Origin: Hymenobacter gummosus
GTDB taxonomy: Bacteria; Bacteroidota; Bacteroidia; Cytophagales; Hymenobacteraceae
NCBI RefSeq assembly: GCF_003970915.1
Contig: NZ_RXOF01000001.1
Span: 1 to 64,000 of the forward strand
DNA length: 64,000 bases
Direction: 5' to 3'
Shown: positions 43,368 to 53,066 of the stretch, piece after piece
Layout of the letters: every line of letters starts with the position of its first letter
How positions within the stretch are numbered: the first letter of the stretch is position 1
Position numbers and translations under genes: made by a program
Notes under the pieces: generated by a model
The model's database searches: none
The model's input: only the letters and a program-made list of their open reading frames with translations
Told to the model about the DNA's origin: nothing

Positions 43368-44273
43368 CTAGCGACGGGGGCCACGGCCTGCGCCGCCGCC
43401 TTGACCGCCACGATTACCGCCACCGCCTTGGCCGCCGCGGTTACCGCCGCCTTGGCCACCGCCAAAGCCGCCACGGTCACCACCGCCACGCGGGCCACGG
43501 TCGTTGCCACCACGGCCACCACGGTCGCCGCCACGGCCACCACGGTCGCCCCGCTCGCCACGCTCACCGCGCGGACCACGGTCGTTGCGGTCGTTGCCGG
43601 CGGCGCCCTGCTGCTGGCTCAGCAGCTGGTTGGGCGACAGGTCGGGCTTGCCGAATACTTCACCGCGCATGATCCACACCTTGATGCCGATTTTGCCATA
43701 CACCGTCTGGGCTTCCGAGAGGGCGTAGTCAATGTCGGCGCGGAGGGTGTGCAGCGGGGTGCGGCCTTCCTTGTATTGTTCCGAACGGGCAATTTCAGCA
43801 CCGCCGAGGCGGCCGCCGCACTGCACCTTGATGCCTTCAGCGCCCACGCGGAGTGCGCCCTGAATGGCTTGCTTCATCGCGCGGCGGAACGAGATACGAG
43901 CCTGCAGCTGCTGAGCGATGCTTTCGCCTACTAGCTTGGCGTCGAGTTCCGGACGCTTGATTTCGAAGATGTTGATCTGGACGTCTTTGCTCGTGAGCTT
44001 TTTCAGTTCGTCCTTGATCTTATCAACTTCCTGGCCGCCTTTACCGATTACCACACCCGGACGAGCCGTGTTGATGGTGATGGTGATACGCTTCAGGGTG
44101 CGCTCGATGATGATTTTCGAGATGCCGCCCTTCGGGATGCGTGCCAGAATGTATTTGCGGATCTTTTCGTCCTCTACCAGCTTGTCGGCGAAGTCTTTGC
44201 CGCCGTACCAGTTAGAGTCCCAGCCTTTAACGATACCCAGGCGGAGGCCAACCGGATTAACTTTCTGTCCCAT
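43368..44273 (-). CDS. rpsC: 30S ribosomal protein S3 with RGG-rich C-terminal extension
   Basis: The protein has 301 residues, whereas S3 is usually 210-240. The N-terminal KH domain ([37 protein letters not shown]) and the S3 C-terminal domain ([49 protein letters not shown]) are normal. From about residue 224 it continues as Gly/Arg/Asp repeats ([14 protein letters not shown], then [14 protein letters not shown]) for about 75 residues, ending GAGRGPRR. Such RGG tails are RNA-binding or phase-separating in other proteins. The tail is a real in-frame extension with the stop at 43368. Confidence 0.97.
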   Translation of the reverse strand: MGQKVNPVGLRLGIVKGWDSNWYGGKDFADKLVEDEKIRKYILARIPKGGISKIIIERTLKRITITINTARPGVVIGKGGQEVDKIKDELKKLTSKDVQINIFEIKRPELDAKLVGESIAQQLQARISFRRAMKQAIQGALRVGAEGIKVQCGGRLGGAEIARSEQYKEGRTPLHTLRADIDYALSEAQTVYGKIGIKVWIMRGEVFGKPDLSPNQLLSQQQGAAGNDRNDRGPRGERGERGDRGGRGGDRGGRGGNDRGPRGGGDRGGFGGGQGGGNRGGQGGGGNRGGQGGGAGRGPRR

Positions 44274-44278
44274 GGTTA

Positions 44279-44779
44279 TTATTCGGTGGCGTCAGCCGCG
44301 GTTTGGGTGTCAGCTTTCTTGGTCGAACGACGGGCCGGCTTCTTAGCGGGAGCCTCTTCAGCAGCCGGAGCGGCGGCGGGAGCGGTTTCCAGTTTGGCGG
44401 CGGCATCCTTCAGACCCTGGCGGCTGCCGATGGCTTCCACCTTCGAGTCAATGATGATCGTGACGTGGTTGCTGCGCTTGCGGATGCGGTGGCCGCGGCC
44501 CTGGGGGGCGGGGCGCAGGCGCTTCAGCTGGCGGCCTTCGTCAACGAAAATCTCTTTGATGTAGAGGTTAGCGTCCTCGATGCGCTCGTCCTCGTTCTTC
44601 TGCTGCCAGTTGGCCAGGGCCGACAGGAGCAGTTTCTCGATTTTCTCGGCGCCCGAGTTAGCCTCGAACTTCAACAAGCCCAAGGCACGGGTAACGCTTT
44701 TGCCGCGTACTAGGCCGGCCACGAGGCGCATCTTGCGCGGCGAGGTCGGTACGTTACGGAGTTTGGCTACTGCTTCCAT
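44279..44779 (-). CDS. rplV: 50S ribosomal protein L22 with C-terminal extension
   Basis: The 166-residue protein has an L22 core ending around 118 ([18 protein letters not shown]). It then adds about 45 residues of Ala/Lys/Pro/Glu-rich low complexity ([20 protein letters not shown]). The beta-hairpin loop of L22 lines the exit tunnel, so macrolide-type residues map to the core. It is located between rpsS and rpsC. Confidence 0.97.
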   Translation of the reverse strand: MEAVAKLRNVPTSPRKMRLVAGLVRGKSVTRALGLLKFEANSGAEKIEKLLLSALANWQQKNEDERIEDANLYIKEIFVDEGRQLKRLRPAPQGRGHRIRKRSNHVTIIIDSKVEAIGSRQGLKDAAAKLETAPAAAPAAEEAPAKKPARRSTKKADTQTAADATE

Positions 44780-44782
44780 GTC

Positions 44783-45061
44783 TTAGCGCTTGCCTTTATC
44801 TTTCTTGGCTACGTGGCCGCGGAAGTTGCGCGTGGGCGCAAATTCCCCAAGCTTGTGACCAACCATGTTTTCGGTCACGTACACCGGGATGAACTTATTG
44901 CCGTTGTGCACGGCGAAGGTGTGCCCTACGAAGTCCGGCGAAATCATCGAGCGGCGCGACCAGGTCTTCACCACCGATTTCTTGTTGGACTCCTCCATCA
45001 CCTGCACCTTCCGCTCCAGGCGGAAGTCGATGTACGGGCCTTTTTTAAGCGAACGTGCCAT
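44783..45061 (-). CDS. rpsS: 30S ribosomal protein S19
   Basis: The 92-residue head protein ([20 protein letters not shown]) has the conserved [25 protein letters not shown]. Its start overlaps the rplB stop by one base (TAATG), implying coupled translation. Confidence 0.98.
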   Translation of the reverse strand: MARSLKKGPYIDFRLERKVQVMEESNKKSVVKTWSRRSMISPDFVGHTFAVHNGNKFIPVYVTENMVGHKLGEFAPTRNFRGHVAKKDKGKR

Positions 45062-45888
45062 TACTTCTTGCCTTTACGCGAAACGATGAGTTGCTCAGAG
45101 TACTTGTTCTTGTTGCGGGTCTTGTAACCCTTCGCGAGCAGGCCTTTGCGGCTGCGCGGGTGACCACCGCTCGAGCGGCCTTCACCACCACCCATCGGGT
45201 GGTCAACGGGGTTCATAGCCACACCACGAACGCGCGGACGGTAGCCCAACCAACGGTGACGACCGGCTTTGCCGAGACGCACGTTCATGTGCTCGCCGTT
45301 CGAAACGGTGCCAACCGTAGCCATGCAGGTAACGAGTACCATGCGCATCTCGCCGGAGGGCAGTTTCAGCGTCGCGTATTTGTCTTCGCGAGCCACCAGC
45401 TGGGCGTAGGTACCGGCCGAGCGGGCCAGCACTGCGCCGGCACCCGGCATCAGCTCGATGTTGTGAACAATCGTACCGAGCGGCATTTCGCGCAGCGGCA
45501 GGGCGTTGCCCAGTTCCGGTGCGGCGCCCGGGCCTGCTACCACGGTAGCGCCTACCTGCAGGCCAGCCGGTGCGATGATGTAGGCCTTCTCGCCGTCAGC
45601 GTAGCTGATCAGGGCGATGCGCGCCGTACGGTTCGGATCGTACTCGATCGACTTCACGGTAGCCGGCACCGAGTGCTTGCTGCGCTTGAAGTCGATGATA
45701 CGATACTGTTGCTTGTGACCACCACCGATGTAACGGTTGGTCATTTTCCCGGAATCATTCCGGCCACCGGATTTTTTCTTGGGTGCCAACAGCGACTTCT
45801 CCGGCGTCGACGTGGTAATCTCGTCGAAACCCGGGGCGATACGGAAGCGCTGACCCGGTGATGTTGGTCTTAGTTTTTTGAGTGCCAT
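45061..45888 (-). CDS. rplB: 50S ribosomal protein L2
   Basis: The 275-residue peptidyl-transferase-centre protein contains [32 protein letters not shown] and the conserved [28 protein letters not shown] near the C-terminus. It is located between rplW and rpsS. The length is normal. Confidence 0.98.
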   Translation of the reverse strand: MALKKLRPTSPGQRFRIAPGFDEITTSTPEKSLLAPKKKSGGRNDSGKMTNRYIGGGHKQQYRIIDFKRSKHSVPATVKSIEYDPNRTARIALISYADGEKAYIIAPAGLQVGATVVAGPGAAPELGNALPLREMPLGTIVHNIELMPGAGAVLARSAGTYAQLVAREDKYATLKLPSGEMRMVLVTCMATVGTVSNGEHMNVRLGKAGRHRWLGYRPRVRGVAMNPVDHPMGGGEGRSSGGHPRSRKGLLAKGYKTRNKNKYSEQLIVSRKGKK

Positions 45889-45942
45889 TTTATAGCGAAA
45901 ATGCTCTAGCGAGGGGCCTCGGTCAGAAATTCAGCCGGCAGC

Positions 45943-46230
45943 TTAGATGCCGCTGTAGAAGTCGATAACGTCACCTTCCTTCACCGTCACGATGGCCTTC
46001 TTGCTGGAAGCACGACGGCCGGTAACGGCACCGGTCTTGGTGAAGCGCGACTTGAGTTTGCCCTGGCTGCGGATGGTGCTGATGCCCGTCACCGTTACGC
46101 CGTAGAGCTTCTCAATTTCTTTTTTGATTTCAACCTTGTTGGCGGTGCGCTCCACTTCAAAGGCGTACTGGCCTTTCTCGTTCAGCGACGTTGCCTTCTC
46201 GGTCACGATGGGCTTCTTGATGATGCTCAT
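45943..46230 (-). CDS. rplW: 50S ribosomal protein L23
   Basis: The 95-residue protein at the tunnel exit docks trigger factor and SRP. It starts MSIIKKPIVTEKATSLNEKGQYAFEVERTANK. It overlaps the rplD stop by one base. Confidence 0.97.
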   Translation of the reverse strand: MSIIKKPIVTEKATSLNEKGQYAFEVERTANKVEIKKEIEKLYGVTVTGISTIRSQGKLKSRFTKTGAVTGRRASSKKAIVTVKEGDVIDFYSGI

Positions 46231-46868
46231 TACTCAGCGGCCGTGTAAAGTTGGGTGAGCGTCTCCAGGCCAGCCTCCGACAGCAACAGCGTGTCGGTGT
46301 TCAGCAGGTCGTGGGTGTTCAGAGCCGTGGGAACAGCCACCTTCACCTTTTGGATGTTGCGGGCCGACAGTACCACGTTCTTGTCAACCGAACCGGTTAC
46401 CAGCAGGGTCTTCTTGCCGGTGTTCAGGTTCAGGCCGCTCAGGATGTTCAGGAAATCCTTCGTCTTGGGGCCTTCCAGGGAGAAGTTCTCCACCAGGGCC
46501 AGACGGTTTTCGCGAGCAAGTACCGACAGGGCCGACAGGCGGGCCAGCTGCTTGGTTTTCTTGTTCACTTTGAAGCCGTAGTCACGGGGCTTGGGACCGA
46601 ATACGCGGCCACCACCGATGAACACCGGCGACTTCATCGAACCAGCGCGGGCACCGCCGGTGCCTTTCTGCTTCTTCAGTTTCTTGGTCGTGCGGGCGAT
46701 TTCAGCGCGCTCCTTCGACTTGTGTGTGCCCTGGCGCTGGTTGGCCAGGTACAGCTTCACGTCGAGGTACATGGCGTGCTCGTTCGGCTCCAGCCCGAAG
46801 ATTGCGTCGGACAGCGTCACCTTGCGGCCGGTGTCCTCGCCTTTGATCGTCAATACAGAGAGTTCCAT
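46230..46868 (-). CDS. rplD: 50S ribosomal protein L4
   Basis: The 212-residue protein's tunnel-lining extended loop region QKGTGGARAGSMKSPVFIGGGRVFGPKPRDY is conserved. It starts MELSVLTIKGEDTGRKVTLSDAIFG. In many bacteria L4 autoregulates the S10 operon. Here rplC-rplD begin a separate transcript because of the inserted ligase gene. Confidence 0.98.
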   Translation of the reverse strand: MELSVLTIKGEDTGRKVTLSDAIFGLEPNEHAMYLDVKLYLANQRQGTHKSKERAEIARTTKKLKKQKGTGGARAGSMKSPVFIGGGRVFGPKPRDYGFKVNKKTKQLARLSALSVLARENRLALVENFSLEGPKTKDFLNILSGLNLNTGKKTLLVTGSVDKNVVLSARNIQKVKVAVPTALNTHDLLNTDTLLLSEAGLETLTQLYTAAE

Positions 46869-46873
46869 CGCGC

Positions 46874-47494
46874 CTATTTCTCCAGAATCACGTAACCGTT
46901 TTTAGCACCGGGTACCGAGCCGCTCACCAGGATGAGGTTCTGCTCGTTCATCACGCGCAGCACTTTCAGGTTCTGGATCTTCACTCGGTCACCGCCCATG
47001 CGGCCAGCCATGCGCATGCCCTTGAACACGCGGGAGGGCCAGGAGCAGGCACCGATCGAACCGGGGTGACGGCCGCGGTTGTGCTGACCGTGGGTTTGGC
47101 CACCTACACCAGCAAAGTTGTGACGCTTTACAACGCCCTGGAAACCTTTGCCTTTCGAGGTACCAACCACGTCTACGAAGTCACCTTCGGCGAAGTAGTC
47201 AGCGCTGATTTCAGCACCCAGCGAGTAGGATGCCACGTCGTCGGTGCGGAACTCGACGAGTTTCTTGCGGGGGGTAACTCCCGCCTTAGCGAAGTGGCCA
47301 GCCAACGGTTTGTTGGTGTTCTTGGCCTTCTTGTCGCCGTAACCGAGCTGAACGGCCGTGTAGCCGTCAACTTCGAGCGTCTTCACCTGCGTCACTACGC
47401 ACGGGCCGGCTTGGATGAGCGTGCAGGGCACGTTCCGACCATCGGCAGTGAAGAGGCTTGTCATACCGATTTTTTTACCGATAATGCCAGGCAT
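46874..47494 (-). CDS. rplC: 50S ribosomal protein L3
   Basis: The 206-residue protein ([28 protein letters not shown]) has the conserved [51 protein letters not shown]. It is the first gene of the downstream transcript, with a promoter element at 47558-47565 and a palindrome at 47594-47614. It is normally preceded immediately by rpsJ. Confidence 0.98.
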   Translation of the reverse strand: MPGIIGKKIGMTSLFTADGRNVPCTLIQAGPCVVTQVKTLEVDGYTAVQLGYGDKKAKNTNKPLAGHFAKAGVTPRKKLVEFRTDDVASYSLGAEISADYFAEGDFVDVVGTSKGKGFQGVVKRHNFAGVGGQTHGQHNRGRHPGSIGACSWPSRVFKGMRMAGRMGGDRVKIQNLKVLRVMNEQNLILVSGSVPGAKNGYVILEK

Positions 47495-47557
47495 TCGAAT
47501 GGGGTTTTAGAAAAGACACAGTGAAAACGCCCGAATGACGTTTTCGGAAAGGGAGTG

Positions 47558-47565
47558 CAAAGCTA
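47558..47565 (-). promoter_or_regulatory. Candidate promoter of the rplC operon (TAGCTTTG)
   Basis: TAGCTTTG on the minus strand matches TAnnTTTG and lies 64 bases before the rplC ATG. A TTTG with short spacing (14 bases) precedes it, so the -33 box is uncertain. Confidence 0.55.
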
Positions 47566-47593
47566 GGGAATTGTTAAGACAAAAGCATAACCC

Positions 47594-47614
47594 CATCTGA
47601 AAATATTTCAGATG
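47594..47614. promoter_or_regulatory. Perfect 9-base-arm palindrome upstream of the rplC promoter
   Basis: The arms CATCTGAAA and TTTCAGATG flank ATA. It is centred about 40 bases upstream of the TAGCTTTG element. It could be an operator site. It is too short and lacks the T-tract for a typical terminator. Confidence 0.6.
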
Positions 47615-47763
47615 ATGCGTTGTCCCTTACGGCTATCAGTCAGCCAGTTTGCTTCCCGCGTCGGACCGGTTATCGGCCCCTCCCCTACTCCTGCTGCGAA
47701 ACTGGTCGGCAATTTGCTAAGCGCGGCGGAATCCTATTTTACGAGCAGGCCAATACTATTTTA

Positions 47764-49083
47764 TTAGGCAGGACGCCACTGCAAGCCTTTCCGCACGCCT
47801 CTCTCCTTCCGGCATTCTGCAAGACTACTGAGAGGCAATAGAAGGAAAAACAATGAGAAGGTGAGTCCGCTCTGCCCCTCCATCGTGGGCTCAACCATAA
47901 AGGACAGCGTGACGATGATATACTGCACAAGCAGCATTGGGGCGTGTCGGCGGCGGGCCCACCACAATGGGTAGTAGAAGGATAAGATGAATATGGCTAC
48001 GCCCAGTGTGCCAAAGGCCACCAGATAGAACAAGAACTGGTTGTGCGGCTGCAGGTAGTGTTCCTCCTCAATCTGGGGAAAGAATTCCTGATACCGGGCC
48101 GACATTTCCATGCGTAAATCAGCTTTACCTACCCCAAATACCGGGTGGTCTTTCCAAACTTCCAGCGCCGTTTGGTACGAATACATCCGGCCTACCAAGG
48201 AGTAGTTGTTGGCCGAGTGAGTTTGCTCAACCCGGCTAGCGTCGTCCTTGGTGTTATGGTATTTGTTGTAGAAAGTGGGCAGCGTAAAGTAGCTCACGAT
48301 TGGCAACAGCACCATCAGGGCCGTGACGGCGGCAGCCTTTCGCCAAGCCTGCTTCTTCAGTAGGTAGCCGATGGCTACAACAGCCAGCACGTAAAGAGCT
48401 ACCAATCCGCTGCGCACGGCCAATAGGTGCATGAAGCCCGCCAGGAAAATGGTAGCTCCCAGCACTGCCGCGCGACGCCAGCCCGTCAGCACCTTTCGAT
48501 TAAGCATGACAGCCCCTACCGCAATAGAAAGGGCAATAAGCAGGCTAAACCGGATATGGTCCGGCACCGTGGGCATTATCTTAGAATGGATGTACAGCTC
48601 GTTGATGTAATCCGCGTTCAACAGATAATAAATGGTGCTGCCGATGGCTGAAAGCGTAGTAGCCGCCAGCAGCAGCTTGTATAAGCGCTTCAGGTCTGAG
48701 GACGGTAGCGGCGGCAGAATCCAGAACGCGAGCGGCAGCATCAGGAAAGGCAACTGCAGCACAATGTCGCGCCAGAACTCTTTGGCGTTAGCGGCGCTGG
48801 TATTCAGGCCAGCTGCCAAGTGCATCAGGAAGATCAGTACGAAACCAAAATACACCGGCCACTTGCGTAGCTGTGCTACTTCCCGAAACCGCCACAGGTA
48901 AGTCAGCGCACACAGCAGCAGGCAGGCTTGCCCGATGCTGGCCAGTACCCGGAAAAAAGTCAGCGTGTAGAGCCCGGTAATAACCAGGCCACAACTGATG
49001 GCTGCGGCCGTTTGAATACGGCCAACGGTCAGCCAAGGAGTGGTGCTTGAAGTGGCAGAAATACTCACAGACGTTGAACGCAT
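47764..49083 (-). CDS. O-antigen ligase/Wzy_C-like membrane protein inserted between rpsJ and rplC
   Basis: The 439-residue protein has about eleven to twelve hydrophobic segments. The Wzy_C-like (PF04932) features are a long extracytoplasmic loop between hydrophobic blocks (YNKYHNTKDDASRVEQTHSANNYSLVGRMYSY) and HNQFLFYLVAFGTLGVAIFILSFYYPLWWARR near the C-terminus. PDHIRFSLLIALSIAVGA is another conserved-looking part. Ligases of this type join O-antigen to lipid A core or polymerise it, in the inner membrane. It has no lipopolysaccharide genes around it. An rpsJ terminator lies upstream and the rplC promoter downstream. The ATG at 49083 is preferred over 49146. Confidence 0.85.
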   Translation of the reverse strand: MRSTSVSISATSSTTPWLTVGRIQTAAAISCGLVITGLYTLTFFRVLASIGQACLLLCALTYLWRFREVAQLRKWPVYFGFVLIFLMHLAAGLNTSAANAKEFWRDIVLQLPFLMLPLAFWILPPLPSSDLKRLYKLLLAATTLSAIGSTIYYLLNADYINELYIHSKIMPTVPDHIRFSLLIALSIAVGAVMLNRKVLTGWRRAAVLGATIFLAGFMHLLAVRSGLVALYVLAVVAIGYLLKKQAWRKAAAVTALMVLLPIVSYFTLPTFYNKYHNTKDDASRVEQTHSANNYSLVGRMYSYQTALEVWKDHPVFGVGKADLRMEMSARYQEFFPQIEEEHYLQPHNQFLFYLVAFGTLGVAIFILSFYYPLWWARRRHAPMLLVQYIIVTLSFMVEPTMEGQSGLTFSLFFLLLPLSSLAECRKERGVRKGLQWRPA

Positions 49084-49198
49084 ACCCACAGCTGCACGCT
49101 CGGGCGAAACGCAAGTTACCGATTTCGTGCCAGCCTTGCCCGGCACGGCGTTGCGTCTATTCTACGCAGAGGCAGGAGCGGCCGCAATGGTTGCAAAC

Positions 49199-49235
49199 AA
49201 AAAGCCCCGCCGGCCGAGGCCAGCGGGGCTTTTTT
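49199..49235. terminator. Intrinsic terminator after rpsJ
   Basis: GCCCCGC and GCGGGGC pair with an A-run and T-run at the two ends, 19 bases beyond the rpsJ stop. It ends the rpsL-rpsG-fusA-rpsJ transcript, leaving rplC onward on a separate one. Confidence 0.92.
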
Positions 49236-49253
49236 GCTGCTGAGGGGTTAGGC

Positions 49254-49559
49254 TCAGACTTTGATTTCTACGTCAACGCCGCTCGGCAGTTCGAGCTTCA
49301 TCAGGGCGTCTACCGTCTTCGACGAGGTCGAGAAGATGTCCACCAGGCGCTTGTAGGTGCAGAGCTGGAATTGCTCACGCGACTTCTTGTTCACGTGGGG
49401 CGAACGGAGTACGGTGAACTTTTCTTTTTCCGTCGGCAAAGGAATCGGGCCGCTTACGATGGCACCCGTTGCTTTCACCGCCTTTACGATCTTCTCCGAC
49501 GACTTGTCGACGAGGTTATGATCGTAAGACTTCAGTTTAATGCGAATTTTCTGGTTCAT
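49254..49559 (-). CDS. rpsJ: 30S ribosomal protein S10
   Basis: The 101-residue protein ([27 protein letters not shown]) has the loop [25 protein letters not shown] conserved. The ATG at 49559 matches the family N-terminus; the in-frame extension to 49580 is not needed. It follows fusA by 24 bases. Confidence 0.98.
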   Translation of the reverse strand: MNQKIRIKLKSYDHNLVDKSSEKIVKAVKATGAIVSGPIPLPTEKEKFTVLRSPHVNKKSREQFQLCTYKRLVDIFSTSSKTVDALMKLELPSGVDVEIKV

Positions 49560-49583
49560 GAGGTCAGCTTGTGAAAGCAAAGA

Positions 49584-51719
49584 TTACTTACCGCCTTTTA
49601 CTTTGGCGATGATGCCTTCGGCGAGGTTCTGCGGCACCTGCTCGTAGTGCGAGAAGGTCAGCGAAGCCGAAGCGCGGCCCGAGGAGATGGTGCGCAGGTC
49701 GGTTACGTAGCCGAACAGCTCCGACAGCGGAACGTCAGCCTTGATAACCTGGGCACCAGCCTTCGTGTCCATGCCTTTCATGATGCCACGACGACGGTTC
49801 AGGTCACCCGTTACCGGGCCCGTGTACTCGTCCGGCGACACTACTTCCACGGCCATGATGGGCTCGAGCAGCTTCGGAGCGCAGCGCGGGGCAGCTTCCT
49901 TGTAGCCGAGGCGAGCCGCCATTTCGAACGACAGGGCGTCCGAGTCCACATCGTGGTAGGAACCGTGGAAGATCCGCACGCGCATCGAGTCCATCGGGAA
50001 GCCGGCGAGTACGCCGTTCTTCATAGCTTCTTCGAAGCCCTTCTGGATCGGAGCGATGAATTCTTTCGGGATAACGCCGCCGGTGATGCCGTTGACGAAC
50101 TCCAGACCGGGTTTCTCCGGATCGGTTTCTTTCGGACCGATTTCGAATTCAACGTGAGCGAATTTACCACGACCACCCGTCTGCTTCTTGTATACTTCGC
50201 GGTGCTCGATTTTCTTGGTAATCATCTCCTTGTAGGCTACCTGCGGAGCACCCTGGTTGATTTCAACCTTGAACTCGCGACGCATACGGTCGATGATGAT
50301 TTCCAGGTGAAGCTCACCCATGCCGCGCAGTACCGTCTGGCCAGTTTCCTGGTCGGTGAATACCGTGAGGGTGGGGTCTTCTTCCACGAGCTTGGCAATG
50401 GCCATACCCATCTTGTCGACGTCAGCCTGAGTCTTGGGCTCGATGGCGTAGCCGATTACGGGCTCGGGGAACGACATGGACTCGAGCACGAGACGGTCTT
50501 TCTCTTCCGTCAGGGTGTCACCGGTCTTGATGTCTTTGAAACCCACGCCGGCGGCAATGTCACCAGCCTGGATTTTGTCGATGGGGTTCTGCTTGTTGGA
50601 GTGCATCTGCATCAGACGCGAGATGCGCTCCTTCTTGCCCGTACGGTTGTTGAACACGTACGAACCCGACTCCAGCTGACCCGAGTAGCAGCGGAAGAAG
50701 CACAGACGGCCCACGAAGGGGTCGGTAGCAATCTTGAACGCCAGAGCGGTGAAGGGCTCGTCGTTGTCGGGGTGACGCTCTACTTCCTCGCCGGTGTCGG
50801 GGTTGGTACCGATGATGGCGGGCATGTCGAGCGGCGAGGGCAGGTAGGCCATCACGGCGTCCAGCATAGCCTGCACACCTTTGTTTTTGAAGGCCGAGCC
50901 GCACATTACCGGCGAGAACTTCATGTCGATAACCGCTTTGCGGATTACGTCCATCATCTCCTCGCGGGTGATGCTGTCCGGATCCTCAAAGAATTTCTCC
51001 ATGAGCGTGTCGTCGTATTCGGCAACGCTTTCCACGAGCTTCTCACGCCACTCGGCTACGGTGTCCACGAGGTCCTCGGGAACCGGTACTTCCTTGTAGG
51101 TTTTGCCCTGGGTGGCGTCGTCCCATACGATGGCCTTGCCGGTCAGCAGGTCCACTACGCCTTTGAAGGTGTCTTCAGCGCCAATCGGAATCTGCAGAGG
51201 CACGGGGTTAGCACCGAGCTTGTCTTTGATTTCGGCTACGGCCTTGAAGAAGTCAGCACCGGCGCGGTCCATCTTGTTGACGAAGCAGATGCGCGGCACT
51301 TTGTATTTGTCAGCCTGACGCCATACGGTTTCCGACTGCGGCTCTACGCCCGATACGGCGCAGAACAGGGCAACGGCACCGTCGAGCACGCGCAGCGAAC
51401 GTTCTACTTCAACGGTGAAGTCAACGTGGCCGGGGGTGTCAATCAGGTTGATTTTGTACTGCTTGGTCTCAGGCGTCGATTCGCCCTGCACCGTGGGGTA
51501 GTTCCAGAACGTGGTGGTAGCGGCCGAGGTGATGGTGATACCACGCTCCTGCTCCTGCTCCATCCAGTCCATCGTGGCCGCACCTTCGTGCACTTCCCCG
51601 ATTTTGTGGGTTTTACCCGTGTAGTAAAGAATGCGCTCCGACGTCGTGGTCTTACCGGCGTCGATGTGCGCCATAATCCCAATGTTGCGGAGGTACTTCA
51701 GGTTTTCGTTGACGGCCAT
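49584..51719 (-). CDS. fusA: Elongation factor G
   Basis: The 711-residue GTPase drives ribosomal translocation. The G1 motif AHIDAGKTT is at about 17-25, G3 DTPGHVDF, and G4 VNKMDRAG. Domains II-V are complete to [14 protein letters not shown]. It is located between rpsG and rpsJ. The gap upstream contains a word palindrome. Confidence 0.98.
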   Translation of the reverse strand: MAVNENLKYLRNIGIMAHIDAGKTTTSERILYYTGKTHKIGEVHEGAATMDWMEQEQERGITITSAATTTFWNYPTVQGESTPETKQYKINLIDTPGHVDFTVEVERSLRVLDGAVALFCAVSGVEPQSETVWRQADKYKVPRICFVNKMDRAGADFFKAVAEIKDKLGANPVPLQIPIGAEDTFKGVVDLLTGKAIVWDDATQGKTYKEVPVPEDLVDTVAEWREKLVESVAEYDDTLMEKFFEDPDSITREEMMDVIRKAVIDMKFSPVMCGSAFKNKGVQAMLDAVMAYLPSPLDMPAIIGTNPDTGEEVERHPDNDEPFTALAFKIATDPFVGRLCFFRCYSGQLESGSYVFNNRTGKKERISRLMQMHSNKQNPIDKIQAGDIAAGVGFKDIKTGDTLTEEKDRLVLESMSFPEPVIGYAIEPKTQADVDKMGMAIAKLVEEDPTLTVFTDQETGQTVLRGMGELHLEIIIDRMRREFKVEINQGAPQVAYKEMITKKIEHREVYKKQTGGRGKFAHVEFEIGPKETDPEKPGLEFVNGITGGVIPKEFIAPIQKGFEEAMKNGVLAGFPMDSMRVRIFHGSYHDVDSDALSFEMAARLGYKEAAPRCAPKLLEPIMAVEVVSPDEYTGPVTGDLNRRRGIMKGMDTKAGAQVIKADVPLSELFGYVTDLRTISSGRASASLTFSHYEQVPQNLAEGIIAKVKGGK

Positions 51720-51725
51720 GTCTTT

Positions 51726-51828
51726 GTTGGGGTCTTAGGGTCTTAGGGTCTTAGGGTCTTGGTTTTGTTCGGCCAGCTCTGCGCTTATCGGAACATCAAC
51801 CAAGACCCCAAGACCCCAAGACCCCAAC
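51726..51828. repeat. GGGTCTTA-word palindrome between rpsG and fusA
   Basis: The left arm at 51726-51764 holds four tandem GGGTCTTA/G words. The right arm at 51798-51828 is the near-perfect complement (CAAGACCCCAAGACCCC). The right edge is 7 bases from the rpsG stop and the left edge is 7 bases from the fusA ATG. Confidence 0.93.
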
Positions 51829-51834
51829 AACTAA

Positions 51835-52302
51835 TTAGAATCGGAAGTGCGAGAAGGCCTTGTTGGCTTCGGCCATCCGGTGGGTGTCGTCCTTCTTCTT
51901 GACGGCGGCACCTTCACCTTTGGCGGCGGCGATAATCTCACCAGCCAGCTTGTCTTTCATCGTCTTCTCACCGCGGCGACGCGAGTACTGAATCAGCCAC
52001 TTCGAGCCAACGGCGATACGACGGTCGGGGCGCACTTCGGTGGGCACCTGGAAGGTAGCACCGCCTACGCGGCGGCTTTTTACTTCCACGGTCGGCATCA
52101 CGTTGTTCAGGGCTTTGCGCCACTGCTCGAGGCCGTTTTCCTTGGTGCGAGCTTCTACCTGCTCCAGGGCATCGTAGAAGATGCCGTACGCCAGGCTCTT
52201 CTTGCCGTCGTACATCAGGTAGTTAACGAAACGGGTTACCAGCGTCTCGCCGAACTTGGGGTCCGGCAGGAGGATACGCTTCTTCGGTTTTGCTTTTCTC
52301 AT
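51835..52302 (-). CDS. rpsG: 30S ribosomal protein S7
   Basis: The 155-residue protein ([30 protein letters not shown]) has the conserved [21 protein letters not shown] stretch. The ATG at 52302 matches the family; the frame to 52368 is an extension without coding support. It is located between rpsL and fusA. Confidence 0.98.
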   Translation of the reverse strand: MRKAKPKKRILLPDPKFGETLVTRFVNYLMYDGKKSLAYGIFYDALEQVEARTKENGLEQWRKALNNVMPTVEVKSRRVGGATFQVPTEVRPDRRIAVGSKWLIQYSRRRGEKTMKDKLAGEIIAAAKGEGAAVKKKDDTHRMAEANKAFSHFRF

Positions 52303-52412
52303 GGTATATGAGGAGTCGTGGGGACTGGGGTAGTTCGTCGACCTAGCTTCACGCGCCGGAGGGCGCATTACTCAGACCCGTGGTCAACGTTCAGGCCCCA
52401 ACTACCTGATGA

Positions 52413-52841
52413 TTACTTTTTCTTGCCGGGTGCCGGTTTGCCACCTTTGCCCGTAGCAGCCACTTGGCCGGGCTTCGGACGCTTGGCACCGTACTTCGAG
52501 CGACGCTGCAGACGGCCGTTTACGCCGGCGGTGTCCAGCGCGCCACGGATGATATGGTAGCGCACACCGGGAAGGTCTTTCACGCGGCCACCGCGGATCA
52601 GCACGATGCTGTGCTCCTGGAGGTTGTGGCCTTCGCCCGGGATGTAGGCGTTAACTTCTTTGCCGTTGGTCAGACGCACGCGAGCTACTTTACGCATGGC
52701 CGAGTTCGGCTTCTTGGGCGTGGTGGTGTACACGCGGGTGCACACACCACGGCGCTGCGGGCACGAATCGAGGGCGGGCGACTTGGATTTCGTCGTCAGC
52801 TTCTCGCGGCCTTTGCGCACTAATTGGTTGATGGTTGGCAT
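52413..52841 (-). CDS. rpsL: 30S ribosomal protein S12
   Basis: The 142-residue decoding-centre protein ([20 protein letters not shown]) has the streptomycin-related lysines in [13 protein letters not shown] and [12 protein letters not shown] at wild-type state. It has a short Lys/Pro/Gly-rich C-terminal tail ([18 protein letters not shown]). It is the first gene of the cluster, preceded by a well-formed promoter at 52891-52922. Confidence 0.98.
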   Translation of the reverse strand: MPTINQLVRKGREKLTTKSKSPALDSCPQRRGVCTRVYTTTPKKPNSAMRKVARVRLTNGKEVNAYIPGEGHNLQEHSIVLIRGGRVKDLPGVRYHIIRGALDTAGVNGRLQRRSKYGAKRPKPGQVAATGKGGKPAPGKKK

Positions 52842-52890
52842 CTATTGAGCGTTTTGTCCGGGAGGGTCTTCTCCCAAAAAATTAGGCTGG

Positions 52891-52922
52891 CAAAGGTAGA
52901 CAGTCTGATTTACAATAGCAAA
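52891..52922 (-). promoter_or_regulatory. Promoter TTTG-N20-TACCTTTG for the rpsL operon
   Basis: TACCTTTG at 52891-52898 matches TAnnTTTG, with TTTG at 52919-52922 and a 20-base spacer, on the minus strand. The leader to the rpsL ATG is about 45 bases. It is the same 8-mer as at 40184-40191. Confidence 0.8.
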
Positions 52923-53011
52923 CGGGTAATGTAACTTAACAAGAGAAGGGCCGGGGGCTCAGTATCAAGCGGTTTACTCAGGGCAGAGTTGAACATCCCT
53001 AAGAATGACGC

Positions 53012-53040
53012 AAGCCCGCACGGGGTCGTGCGGGCTTTTT
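53012..53040. terminator. Hairpin terminator downstream of the 97-residue gene
   Basis: The arms AAGCCCGCAC and GTGCGGGCTT enclose a 6-base loop, with TTTTT on the + side. It sits after the minus-strand gene ending at 53067. The T-tract is on the opposite side, so the effect on that transcript is uncertain. Confidence 0.7.
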
Positions 53041-53066
53041 CGTGGCTGTTTGGGCTGAAATGCGGG

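Noticed and set aside
43334-43579. An 81-residue Ala/Val-rich minus-strand frame over the rpsC tail
   Set aside because: It is an out-of-frame reading of the Gly/Arg repeats of S3.
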